A stretch of DNA of 64,000 bases, taken from NCBI RefSeq assembly GCF_014695775.1, contig NZ_JACJOX010000058.1:175244-239243 (forward strand), read 5' to 3'. Shown piece after piece: positions 37,052 to 45,595 of the stretch (the stretch's first letter is position 1; each line of letters opens with the position of its first letter). Position numbers and translations under genes: made by a program. Below the pieces are notes generated by a model that did not search any database, had not been told where the DNA came from, and was given only the letters and a program-made list of their open reading frames with translations. The DNA is from Leptolyngbya sp. FACHB-60 (GTDB lineage: Bacteria; Cyanobacteriota; Cyanobacteriia; Phormidesmidales; Phormidesmidaceae).

Positions 37052-37131
37052 AGAATGGGGAAGCTCAAGCCCCCAGGTTTGGGCTCCTTTAGCAGCAATG
37101 TTTTGGGAGGTGGGTCGAGGCCCACTTTTTT
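37052..37131 (+). promoter_or_regulatory. Structured leader of the rimP-nusA-infB operon
   Basis: A likely -10 box TAGAAT (37051-37056) is followed by a stem AGCCC/GGGCT (about 37069-37085) and then by an intrinsic terminator. The leader ends 24 bases before the rimP start codon. It looks like an attenuator; the operon encodes NusA, which can act on such terminators. It could instead terminate the GT39 transcript. Confidence 0.45.
37110..37131 (+). terminator. Terminator upstream of rimP
   Basis: Stem GTGGG/CCCAC with loop TCGAGG, followed by six T. It is the only intrinsic terminator seen between the GT39 gene and rimP. Confidence 0.7.
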
Positions 37132-37154
37132 ATTGGCATTCTTTTGCGGGTTAA

Positions 37155-37625
37155 ATGGTACATCCCCTTATTCCCCAGGTGCTTGAGCTGGTGGCCCCTG
37201 TTGCCCAAGAGCTAGGGCTAGAAGTGGTGGAAGCGGTTTTTCACACCAACCAGTCTCCTCCAGTGCTGCGCATCGACGTGCGCAGTCTAGAAAACGAAGA
37301 CACTGGCCTGGATGACTGCGAAAAAATGAGCCAGGCCCTCGAAGCCGTACTCGATACCAGCGATATCATTCCCGATGCCTACGTGCTGGAGGTATCCAGC
37401 CCAGGTGTCTCTGCTGCCCTCGAAACCGATCGCGACTTTGTGGTGTTTAAGGGGTTTATGGTCGAAGTCGCCCTGACTGAGTCACACAAGGGCAAAAAGC
37501 AGTGGGTGGGCCAGCTAGTGCGCCGCGATGATGAGGCCGTGGTGCTTAGCCAAAAAGGAAAATCCATTTCCCTGCCTCGCAACCTGGTGCAGACGGTGGA
37601 GTTGAGTGACCAAAGCCCTGATTAG
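37155..37625 (+). CDS. rimP: Ribosome maturation factor RimP
   Basis: A 156-residue protein for 30S subunit assembly. Typical segments are LGLEVVEAVF, VLRIDVRS, DDCEKMSQALEAVLD and VLEVSSPGVSAALETDRDF, then a small SH3-like C-terminal domain that binds S12. It is the first gene of rimP-nusA-ylxR-infB, a gene order kept across bacteria. The start ATG 37155 lacks a strong Shine-Dalgarno (GCGGG). The N-terminal domain begins at the start without extra residues. Confidence 0.94.
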   Translation: MVHPLIPQVLELVAPVAQELGLEVVEAVFHTNQSPPVLRIDVRSLENEDTGLDDCEKMSQALEAVLDTSDIIPDAYVLEVSSPGVSAALETDRDFVVFKGFMVEVALTESHKGKKQWVGQLVRRDDEAVVLSQKGKSISLPRNLVQTVELSDQSPD

Positions 37626-37706
37626 AGGTCACACTCGCTGCATTAAGGTGTTGCGATCGTCACAGATTTGTTGCTTAGAAGAATTATTGTCCAGAGGTGA
37701 GTGGTT

Positions 37707-39221
37707 ATGTCGTTAGTAAGTTTGCCCAAGCTGCAGGAGATGATCGATGTCATTAGCCACGAGCGCAACCTGCCCAAGCACGCGGTTGAGAATGCCCTAA
37801 GAGAGGCTCTGCTCAAGGGCTACGAGCGCTACCGCCGCACCCGCGAAATCGACACCCACTTCGACGAAGAATACTTTGACAACTTTGACATTGAGCTAGA
37901 TGTTGACGACTACGACGACCAAGGCTTTCGGGTGTTGGCTACCAAAACCATTGTTGACGAAGTCACTAGCCAAGACCACGAAATCTCCTTGTCAGAAGTG
38001 CGCGAAGTCGCTCCCGAGGCCCAGGCTGGTGACACCGTGGTGCTCGATGTTACCCCTGACCAGCGCGACTTTGGCCGCATGGCCGCCATTCAAACCAAGC
38101 AGGTGCTGGCCCAAAAGCTGCGCGACCAGCAGCGCAAGCTAGTTCAGGAAGAATTCCAAGACCTCGAAGGCAGCATTCTCTCAGCGCGGGTGCTGCGGTT
38201 TGAGCGCCAGTCAGTGATTATGGCGGTCGTCAGCGGCGTGGGCCAGCCCGAGGTTGAGGCTGAGCTACTCAAGCGCGACCAGCTCCCCAACGACAACTAC
38301 CGAGCCAACGCTACCTTCCGCGTGGCGCTCAAAAAAGTCTCCGAAGGCTCTCACCGTGGCCCGCAGCTGCTGGTGTCGCGGGCCGACGCAGCGCTGGTGG
38401 TCGAGCTATTTACCAACGAAGTGCCTGAAATTGAGGACGAAATCGTCCGCATTGTGGCCGTCGCACGGGAGGCTAATCCTCCGTCACGCTCCGTTGGCCC
38501 CCGCACCAAGATCGCTGTGGATACTCTTGAGCGAGATGTGGATCCGGTTGGTGCCTGCATTGGTGCCAGGGGATCGCGCATTCAGGTGGTGGTCAACGAG
38601 CTGCGGGGCGAAAAAATTGACGTCATTCGCTGGTCGCCTGACCCGGCCACCTACATCTCTAACGCTCTAAGTCCCGCCCGTGTGGATGAGGTGCGCCTGG
38701 TCAACCCCGACGATCGCCAGGCCCACGTGTTGGTGCCCGAAGACCAGCTCAGCTTGGCGATCGGCAAAGAGGGGCAAAACGTGCGCTTAGCCGCCCGTCT
38801 CACTGGCTGGAAGATCGACATCAAAGATTCCGGTAAGTACGACTACGATGAAGAAGACCGTAAGATGGCCGAGCTAGTAGCGGCTCGAGAAGAGGCTGCC
38901 CGCGAAGCCGCGGAACTAGCGGCAGAGGAAGCTGAAGCAGCGGAATGGAAGGCAAAGGCGGCGGCAGAACGAGCGGCTGCTGAGGCTAGAGCAGCGGGCA
39001 TAGAGGTCGATGAAGCACCCTCTGGAGATGAAGAGTTAGAGGCTGCACCTCTCCCCGACGCTGAGTATGACGCTGACTCTTCAGAACCCGCTGCTGAAGA
39101 GCCTGGGTTCGAAGAGCCTATGGCTGAGAGGGCTGAACTAGCCACCGACTTTGAAGATGAGGCCTTAGAGGAAGAACCCTTGGCAGACGAAAGCCCAGTG
39201 GCGATCGCAGAGGAGGAATAA
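37707..39221 (+). CDS. nusA: Transcription termination/antitermination factor NusA
   Basis: A 504-residue RNA-polymerase-associated protein: N-terminal domain (1-125), S1 domain, two KH domains with GACIGARGSRIQ and LAIGKEGQNVRLA, then from about 385 an extended low-complexity tail rich in glutamate and alanine. The tail replaces the acidic repeats of E. coli NusA and is common in cyanobacteria. ATG 37707 follows GAGGTGA; the GTG two codons earlier lies inside the ribosome binding region. NusA modulates pausing, termination and probably its own leader. Confidence 0.95.
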   Translation: MSLVSLPKLQEMIDVISHERNLPKHAVENALREALLKGYERYRRTREIDTHFDEEYFDNFDIELDVDDYDDQGFRVLATKTIVDEVTSQDHEISLSEVREVAPEAQAGDTVVLDVTPDQRDFGRMAAIQTKQVLAQKLRDQQRKLVQEEFQDLEGSILSARVLRFERQSVIMAVVSGVGQPEVEAELLKRDQLPNDNYRANATFRVALKKVSEGSHRGPQLLVSRADAALVVELFTNEVPEIEDEIVRIVAVAREANPPSRSVGPRTKIAVDTLERDVDPVGACIGARGSRIQVVVNELRGEKIDVIRWSPDPATYISNALSPARVDEVRLVNPDDRQAHVLVPEDQLSLAIGKEGQNVRLAARLTGWKIDIKDSGKYDYDEEDRKMAELVAAREEAAREAAELAAEEAEAAEWKAKAAAERAAAEARAAGIEVDEAPSGDEELEAAPLPDAEYDADSSEPAAEEPGFEEPMAERAELATDFEDEALEEEPLADESPVAIAEEE

Positions 39222-39240
39222 GTTCTGGAGAAAGCTCCCT

Positions 39241-39513
39241 ATGCAACCCAACTATCGACGCTGTGTCAGCTGTCGGCGGGCCGCCCCCAAGGCCGAGTTT
39301 TGGCGAGTGGTGCGGGTTTACCCCAACCGCTTGGTGCATCTCGGCGATGGGATGGGGCGGTCAGCTTATCTCTGCCCCCAGGCCGACTGCCTACGCCAGG
39401 CTCAGAAAAAAAGTCGGTTGGGGCGGGCTTTAAAGGCCAACGTGCCAGAAGACATTTACCAGAGCCTTTGGAGCCAGCTAGAGAGCAAAACGGCTAATTC
39501 TACCGTTATTTAA
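39241..39513 (+). CDS. ylxR: YlxR family RNA-binding protein
   Basis: A 90-residue protein of the DUF448/YlxR family. RRCVSCRR near the N-terminus, the strand FWRVVRVYPN and GRSAYLCPQADCL are characteristic. In Firmicutes the homologue (RnpM) binds the RNase P RNA and modulates its activity. Its place between nusA and infB is the usual one. It starts 19 bases after nusA behind CTGGAGAAAG. Confidence 0.92.
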   Translation: MQPNYRRCVSCRRAAPKAEFWRVVRVYPNRLVHLGDGMGRSAYLCPQADCLRQAQKKSRLGRALKANVPEDIYQSLWSQLESKTANSTVI

Positions 39514-39853
39514 CTGTTTTTGCCTGGCTACAAGGCTTAAGTCGAGAGTGTCAAGGAAAAAATGTGCCGTCAGGAGGCTTAACCAAAAATTTTTGCAACC
39601 GAATCGTCTCTAGACGCGATCCCTCTGAGATTCTGTTCATTGGGGAAGCAACTGATTACACTCATAGTATGGGTATCTGACTGGCCCCCCTAGGGCGTCA
39701 GCAAACTTGCTTGAGGTCCCATGTCCACCTAGCCTTGGTTTACAATGCCATGCTAGGGCTAACGTATTCGTCAGAATGGTTTGATGTCGTTTTGTTGGAC
39801 GAAGCAGGTTGGTTTATGTAAGTAACAAGCTTGACTAGCGTAGGGAGATGTGG
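39514..39853 (+). other. Gap between ylxR and infB
   Basis: About 340 bases inside an otherwise compact operon. A possible -10 box TACAAT is at 39741-39746 but no good -35 box is in place. A separate infB promoter is plausible. I see no terminator and no small ORF. Confidence 0.4.
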
Positions 39854-42800
39854 ATGAACGGCAAAGTGAGAATTTACGAGTTATCGAAGGAATTGGATTT
39901 GGATAACAAAGACATCTTGGCGATCGCAAGTCGCCTCGACATTGCCGTGAAGAGTCACAGCAGCACCATCGCAGAGTCAGAAGCTGATCAAATTCGCTCA
40001 GCGGCTCGTCAGTCTCGCGCCAGTGGCGGTGCCAATCGGCCCAATGCGCCCGACCGCTCTGCCAGTCGACCTCGACCAGCAGCCCCGGTCAAAAATGGCG
40101 ATCGCCCCGAACGCAAGCAGCAGATTTTAGAAATTCGTCGCCATCGGGTTACCCCTAGGGCCGACACCGAAGCAGTCGCTCCCACTCCCAGCACTGCCTC
40201 TCCTAGTGCTCCTGCCCCCAACGCCAGTCGTCCAGCACGTCCTGCGACGGATAGCCTCTCTCAGCCCCCCAGTCGCCCTGGGGAAGCTTCTAGACCCGCT
40301 CAGGAGGTCAAACCCAAGCCGACAGTCTCTCTTAACCGCCCTGAGGCCGATGCTCCTGCTGAGGCTCCTGTTGAAGAGGTCGAGACTGTTGCGGTCGAGC
40401 CTACTCTAGATGTCTCTCCACCGCCAGTTAAACCAAGACCAGAGCTAGTTGGGCCTGTATCTCGGGTACGTGCCGACAGTGACGATCGCCAGGTGATTGT
40501 GCCAGAGGGCGCTCGTCCGCCCCGCCCTGTCATTCGCCGCCCCGAGAGCCGTAGCCCCGAAAGCCGCAGCCCAGAAGGTCGTTCGGCTGATGGCCCTGGC
40601 GCACCGCGTCCCACCATTCCCATCCGCGAAATTGATGCGGGCGAAGATGTCACCCGTCTGAAGCCCAAGCCTAAGCTGCGGCGGCCCAATTCTGATGCCG
40701 AAACGGCCAGAGCCGAAACGGCTGCCCGCAACGAAACCCCTCCCGGCAATGACTCAATCTCCGTCCTTGGGGGAGGTGGTCTTGACGATCAACCCCGTCG
40801 CCCTTCACCGCCTCGCCATAAGCGCGAAGAGCGCGAAGACGAGGACGACGATCAAAAGATGCGCGAAAAAGCCAGCAAGGTCGGCAAGACCAAGCGGCGG
40901 GGCCAAGGCGTGCTGGGCGAAGACGACGAAGATCTCGACGTGCTGGTCGATGAGCTTGATGAAGACGAAGAGCAAGCTACCGATGCCCAAAATTTGAGCA
41001 TCTCCCTAGCGCGTCCGCCCAAGCCTAAGGGTGCTGGTAGTGGCAAGCCGTCGTCGCCGACGATGAAGAGCCACAAGCCCCAGCATCGTGACAGTAGTAG
41101 TGGTGGTGGTCGCTCCCGTCGTGGTCGCCGGGGTGAATCTCAGCCCACCCAGGAGCGTCCCGAGTTTATCGTGCTCTCCGAAGGGCTGACCGTGCATGAG
41201 CTGGCCGAGCAGATTATGGTGCCCGAGACAGAGCTGATCAAGTCTCTGTTCTTCAAAGGCATTGCTGCTAATATCAACCAAACCCTCGATATCGAAACCG
41301 CCAAGATGGTGGCCGAAGAGTTTGAGGTCATGGTCGAAACCAGCGAAGTCGAGTCAGAGGCCAAAAAGGTCACTGAAATGATCGACGCAGCCGACTTTGA
41401 GAGTCTCAAACGGCGGCCTCCGGTGGTTACCATCATGGGTCACGTCGACCACGGTAAAACCACGCTGCTCGACTCTATCCGCAAGACCAAGGTGGCTCAA
41501 GGCGAGGCCGGCGGCATCACCCAGCACATTGGTGCTTACCATGTGGATGTCGATCATGCAGGCACGTCCCATCAGATTGTGTTCCTAGATACCCCTGGCC
41601 ACGAAGCGTTTACTGCCATGCGGGCGCGGGGTACCCGAGTGACCGACATCGCCATTCTGGTGGTGGCAGCGGATGACGGCGTACGGCCCCAAACTATTGA
41701 GGCCATTAGCCACGCCAAGGCCGCTGAGGTGCCGCTGATTGTAGCTATCAACAAGGTCGATAAAGAGACAGCCAACCCCGATCGCGTTAAGCAAGAGCTG
41801 ATGGAGCACGGTTTGGTGCCTGAGGAATGGGGCGGCGACACCATCATGGTGCCGGTGAGTGCTCTCTCTGGTGAAAATCTCGACAACTTGCTGGAGATGA
41901 TTGTGCTGGTCTCTGAGATAGAAGATCTCCAGGCCAACCCTGACCGTCTGGCTCGCGGTACCGTGATTGAGGCCAACCTCGATAAGGCTCGTGGCCCAGT
42001 TGCTACCCTGCTAATTCAGAACGGGACACTGCGGGTGGGCGACTCCTTGGTGGCTGGTCCTATCTTGGGCAAAGTCAAGGCTATGCTCGACGACCGCCTG
42101 AAGCGGGTTCAAGTTGCTGGCCCCTCCTTTGCGGTTGAGGTGCTAGGGCTCAACGATGTCCCCGCTGCCGGTGACGAGTTTGAGGTCTACTCCGATGAGA
42201 AGACCGCCCGAGCCGTGGCCGATAAGCGGATGCTTGAGCAGCGCCAGTCGCGCCTACAGCAGTCGATGGCCTCCCGTCGTGTCACCCTCAACACCATCTC
42301 TGCCCAGGTTCAGGAGGGCGACCTCAAGGATCTCAATCTGCTGCTCAAGGCCGACGTGCAGGGCTCTATCGAAGCCATTCTGGCGGCGCTTCAGCAGCTG
42401 CCCCAGAACGAGGTGCAGATTCGGGTGTTGCTGGCTGCCCCTGGTGAAATCAGTGAAACTGACGTCGACCTGGCAGCTGCCAGTGGCGCGGTGATCGTTG
42501 GCTTCAACACTACCCTAGCTCCTGGGGCGCGGCAGTCTGCCGATCGCCTGGGTGTGGATGTGCGCGACTATGAGGTGATTTATAACCTCCTCGATGACAT
42601 CCAAGGTGCCATGGAAGGTCTTCTCGATCCTGAAATGGTCGAAGAGCCTCTGGGTCAGGTGGAAGTGCGGGCGGTATTCCCCGTACGCAAGGGTGCGGTT
42701 GCTGGCTGTTACGTGCTTTCGGGCAAGGTTACCCGCAACTGCAACCTCCGAGTGGTGCGAGGTGGCGAGGTAGTCTACACGGGCAAGCTCGATTCCCTCA

Positions 42801-42943
42801 AGCGCATGAAAGAAGATGCCAAAGATGTGGCCTCCGGATTTGAGTGCGGCATCGGCATCGACAACTTCAGCGACTGGAAAGAAGGCGACATCATCAATGC
42901 CTTCAAGATGGTCACGAAGCGTCGCACCCTGGCGATGGCCTAG
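39854..42943 (+). CDS. infB: Translation initiation factor IF-2
   Basis: GTPase of 1029 residues that brings fMet-tRNA to the 30S subunit. N-terminal IF2_N domain (VRIYELSKELDLDNKDIL), a long disordered proline/arginine/acid-rich linker (about 60-430), second IF2_N, then the G domain with GHVDHGKTT (near 529), DTPGHE and NKVD, and domains II-IV. The linker, typical of cyanobacteria, contains repeated SRSPE/RSPES units near residue 235. ATG 39854 is chosen over ATG 39848, which abuts the ribosome binding site GGGAG. Confidence 0.96.
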   Translation: MNGKVRIYELSKELDLDNKDILAIASRLDIAVKSHSSTIAESEADQIRSAARQSRASGGANRPNAPDRSASRPRPAAPVKNGDRPERKQQILEIRRHRVTPRADTEAVAPTPSTASPSAPAPNASRPARPATDSLSQPPSRPGEASRPAQEVKPKPTVSLNRPEADAPAEAPVEEVETVAVEPTLDVSPPPVKPRPELVGPVSRVRADSDDRQVIVPEGARPPRPVIRRPESRSPESRSPEGRSADGPGAPRPTIPIREIDAGEDVTRLKPKPKLRRPNSDAETARAETAARNETPPGNDSISVLGGGGLDDQPRRPSPPRHKREEREDEDDDQKMREKASKVGKTKRRGQGVLGEDDEDLDVLVDELDEDEEQATDAQNLSISLARPPKPKGAGSGKPSSPTMKSHKPQHRDSSSGGGRSRRGRRGESQPTQERPEFIVLSEGLTVHELAEQIMVPETELIKSLFFKGIAANINQTLDIETAKMVAEEFEVMVETSEVESEAKKVTEMIDAADFESLKRRPPVVTIMGHVDHGKTTLLDSIRKTKVAQGEAGGITQHIGAYHVDVDHAGTSHQIVFLDTPGHEAFTAMRARGTRVTDIAILVVAADDGVRPQTIEAISHAKAAEVPLIVAINKVDKETANPDRVKQELMEHGLVPEEWGGDTIMVPVSALSGENLDNLLEMIVLVSEIEDLQANPDRLARGTVIEANLDKARGPVATLLIQNGTLRVGDSLVAGPILGKVKAMLDDRLKRVQVAGPSFAVEVLGLNDVPAAGDEFEVYSDEKTARAVADKRMLEQRQSRLQQSMASRRVTLNTISAQVQEGDLKDLNLLLKADVQGSIEAILAALQQLPQNEVQIRVLLAAPGEISETDVDLAAASGAVIVGFNTTLAPGARQSADRLGVDVRDYEVIYNLLDDIQGAMEGLLDPEMVEEPLGQVEVRAVFPVRKGAVAGCYVLSGKVTRNCNLRVVRGGEVVYTGKLDSLKRMKEDAKDVASGFECGIGIDNFSDWKEGDIINAFKMVTKRRTLAMA

Positions 42944-43052
42944 GTAAGGACAGGGTTCCTCATAAAGGAACCCTGCGAGATAGCAGTGTAGAAACGGAGT
43001 TGACAATGGCACCCTGGCGCTGCGTCCATATCTGTGGGTACACCTGGCCGGA

Positions 43053-44018
43053 TTGGCTACTGTACCTTTGTGGATCGATCTGTGTCTGCTTGGGCTAGCG
43101 GTGGGTAACCCAACCCTGCCAGAGCTAGAGCTGGGTGTCATTGTTGCGTTAGGTGTGCTGCCGGTGCTGGTAATGCAGCTGCGGCAGCCCTTTTATATTT
43201 TCAGTTTGCCAGGTCTGGCGCTGAAACCTGGCAAACTGCAAGATGATCAGCGTTGTCTGCTGAGTCAGTTTCGGCGGTGGCGGGTGCGTTTGGGAGCACT
43301 ATTAGTGCCGGTGCCGCTGGTGTGGGTTTTGCTAAAGCTTTACCCTCTAGCATTTCTGGCCCGTGACCTGACGCCCTTTAGCGATTGGGGACGACTGGGA
43401 GGTGTGGCGATCGCCGTCCTCAGTTTCCTCATGGCCAACCTTTTTGTGCAGATACCCATAGCCGTACTTCAGGTGTTGGCTACGCCAAATCGGGTCATGG
43501 CCAGGGTCGTCCCCTACCCTCTTGAAGGCATTGCTACTGACTTCACCTGGATTGGGCTGGCGGTCAGTAAGATGTTGCCCGACCTAGCCAACCAGCCGAG
43601 GCCCGAGATAGCTGCTCCAGCTATGGTAGAAATTCCTGAACCTCACAAGGTTTTGCCCATTGAGGCATTAGATACGGAGCCTAAAGGTAGTGTTGCTGAG
43701 GCGATGGTTGACACCGAAGTTTCCTTAGAGCACGCGGTTGTAGCAGGCGCAACTGAAGTCCTGGCGGCTCATGTCAATGCGTCAGATGTGCCGAACTCTA
43801 CAGAGGCGATCGCAGTCGCGGTTGACCCCGAAGACCCCAAAGACCGCAAAGACTCCGTTACAGCAGATCCCGTTGTAGACACTGATGCTGCGGGTGCTCA
43901 CAGGCCTTTGCGTCACCCAGAAGTTGATGAGTCTAGCTATGACATAACCCATCTGGACGACGCCGACTATTCACAGTCTTTGTCTGCGATCGCCGATATC
44001 TACCCCAAGGCCCGCTAG
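43053..44018 (+). CDS. Low-complexity tail membrane protein; start codon lost or shifted
   Basis: Cyanobacterial membrane protein family found after infB. Helices lie in the first 150 residues (GLATVPLWIDLCLLGLAVG and on), then an acidic/alanine-valine tail with repeats such as DPEDPKDRKD. The family's N-terminal RPYLWVHLAGL is encoded upstream of this TTG (43023-43055) in the same frame, but no ATG, GTG or TTG precedes it. An ideal start (GGAG, then ATG 43006) lies one frame off; adding one base just after that ATG would join them. So the true protein probably begins at 43006 with a 1-base deletion. The role of the family is unknown. Confidence 0.65.
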   Translation: MATVPLWIDLCLLGLAVGNPTLPELELGVIVALGVLPVLVMQLRQPFYIFSLPGLALKPGKLQDDQRCLLSQFRRWRVRLGALLVPVPLVWVLLKLYPLAFLARDLTPFSDWGRLGGVAIAVLSFLMANLFVQIPIAVLQVLATPNRVMARVVPYPLEGIATDFTWIGLAVSKMLPDLANQPRPEIAAPAMVEIPEPHKVLPIEALDTEPKGSVAEAMVDTEVSLEHAVVAGATEVLAAHVNASDVPNSTEAIAVAVDPEDPKDRKDSVTADPVVDTDAAGAHRPLRHPEVDESSYDITHLDDADYSQSLSAIADIYPKAR

Positions 44019-44218
44019 GTCTACGGCGCACTGACCATAGATTTTTATCAATTCTTGGTACTGTGGTCTTTGGCACAATCGCAGCGGGACGTTTGCGCTA
44101 TCTTGTAGTTAGTCTTCTAGTGATCAGAGTTTTTGCTGACTCGCCGATTGATCGAGTGGCCCTGAGCGATAGACAGACCTGAGGTTTTGACAGTTATCCG
44201 AACTTTTTAGAGGCAGCT

Positions 44219-44416
44219 ATGGCCACTCGCTCCGTCAACCCCATGCAGCTTTCTGAACATGCCCGCATTTGGTTCAGCCTCAAGTCTGCAATCGCCAGCA
44301 GCTCTGGCTTTAAAAGCTGGAAGGGTGAGCTGCCTACTGCTGAGGCTGAGGCAACTCCGCTTGATCAACTCGTGCGTCGCTACCTACGCGAAACCTTAGA
44401 AACCCTTGCCTACTAA
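44219..44416 (+). CDS. Small conserved-looking protein, unknown
   Basis: A 65-residue soluble protein starting MATRSVNPMQLSEHAR behind AGAGGCAG. It is mostly helical and ends in LVRRYLRETLETLAY. Neither signal nor metal motif is seen. Its 3' end overlaps the convergent epimerase gene by 4 bases. I do not recognise a family. Confidence 0.55.
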   Translation: MATRSVNPMQLSEHARIWFSLKSAIASSSGFKSWKGELPTAEAEATPLDQLVRRYLRETLETLAY

Positions 44417-45402
44417 GCCTTGTAGTACTGTTTGTACCAAGCCAAAAATTGCTCAATCCCCACTTCGATGGGAGTGTTGGGGGCAAATCCTACATCGGCC
44501 ATCAAATCGCTGACATCGGCATAGGTGGCAGGCACATCTCCAGGCTGCATGCCGCATAGAACGGTTTTAGCTGTCTTCCCCAAGGCTGCTTCGATTACTT
44601 GGATAAAGCGTAGTAGCTCTACTGGCTGGTGGTTGCCAATGTTGTAGATTTTGTAGGGAGCCTGGCTATCGCTGCTGGGGTCTGTACTAGCTGTAGGTAC
44701 GTGGGTCATCACTCGCACGACCCCTTCTACCACGTCATCAATATAGGTAAAGTCGCGCTTCATCTGGCCCTGATTAAACACTTGGATGGGGCGATCGCCT
44801 AAAATTGCTTCCACAAACTTGAAGTAGGCCATATCGGGCCGTCCCCAGGGGCCATACACCGTAAAAAAACGCAGCCCGGTGGTCGGAATTTGATACAGGC
44901 TGCTGTAGGCGTGGGCCATCAGCTCGTTGGCCTTTTTGGTGGCAGCATAGAGCGACACCGGATGGTCAACGCGATCGTCCACCGAAAACGGTACCTTGCG
45001 ATTGGCCCCATACACCGAGCTGGATGAAGCAAACACTAAGTGTTCAACCCCCATCATGCGGCAGCCCTCCAGCAGGTTGAGAAACCCTGACAGGTTGCTG
45101 TCGGAGTAAGCAAAGGGGTTCTCTAGCGAGTAGCGCACCCCTGCCTGGGCCGCTAGGTGAATGACATATTGAAATCGGTGGCTGCGAAACAGGGCCAGCA
45201 TACCCGCGCGATCGAACAAGTCGAGCTGCTCAAAGGTAAAGCCATCGTCGCGGACGAGCTGGGCTAAGCGATCGCGCTTCAAACCCACGTCGTAGTAGTC
45301 GTTGAGGTTATCGATGCCGTAGACCTGCTGACCGCTGTCTAAGAGCCGCCGGGCGACAAACGAGCCTACAAACCCCGCTACCCCAGTAACCAGTACAGCG
45401 AT
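44413..45402 (-). CDS. NAD-dependent epimerase (UDP-glucuronate 4-epimerase-like), no standard start codon
   Basis: Extended short-chain dehydrogenase. The Rossmann motif VTGVAGFVGS, the IDNLNDYYDVGLKRDR segment, the catalytic YAATK and the family mark YGPWGRPDMAYFKF point to UDP-glucuronate 4-epimerases (CapI/GAE type), which make UDP-galacturonate for surface polysaccharides. The first standard in-frame start is GTG 45286-45288, after the Rossmann motif; that product would not bind NAD. A GGAGG (45411-45415) lies 8 bases before an ATC at 45400-45402, exactly where the family's ATG would be. I place the start there: 329 residues, the family size. Confidence 0.75.
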   Translation of the reverse strand: MAVLVTGVAGFVGSFVARRLLDSGQQVYGIDNLNDYYDVGLKRDRLAQLVRDDGFTFEQLDLFDRAGMLALFRSHRFQYVIHLAAQAGVRYSLENPFAYSDSNLSGFLNLLEGCRMMGVEHLVFASSSSVYGANRKVPFSVDDRVDHPVSLYAATKKANELMAHAYSSLYQIPTTGLRFFTVYGPWGRPDMAYFKFVEAILGDRPIQVFNQGQMKRDFTYIDDVVEGVVRVMTHVPTASTDPSSDSQAPYKIYNIGNHQPVELLRFIQVIEAALGKTAKTVLCGMQPGDVPATYADVSDLMADVGFAPNTPIEVGIEQFLAWYKQYYKA

Positions 45403-45595
45403 GACCGTAGCCTCCTAGGGCAGGAAATTTGCACTCAACTAACGCCAATAGGGTACCCAAAGCGTTCTAAAATCTTAAGTCTTTTGCCTAATTTTGCCTC
45501 TAGCCGCCCATGCAACAAGCCATTGCCATCATCGGTGCTAGGATCAGGCGAAAGAAACCAAGAAGAATGGTAAGAGAGAAAGGACGTAGTCGTAC

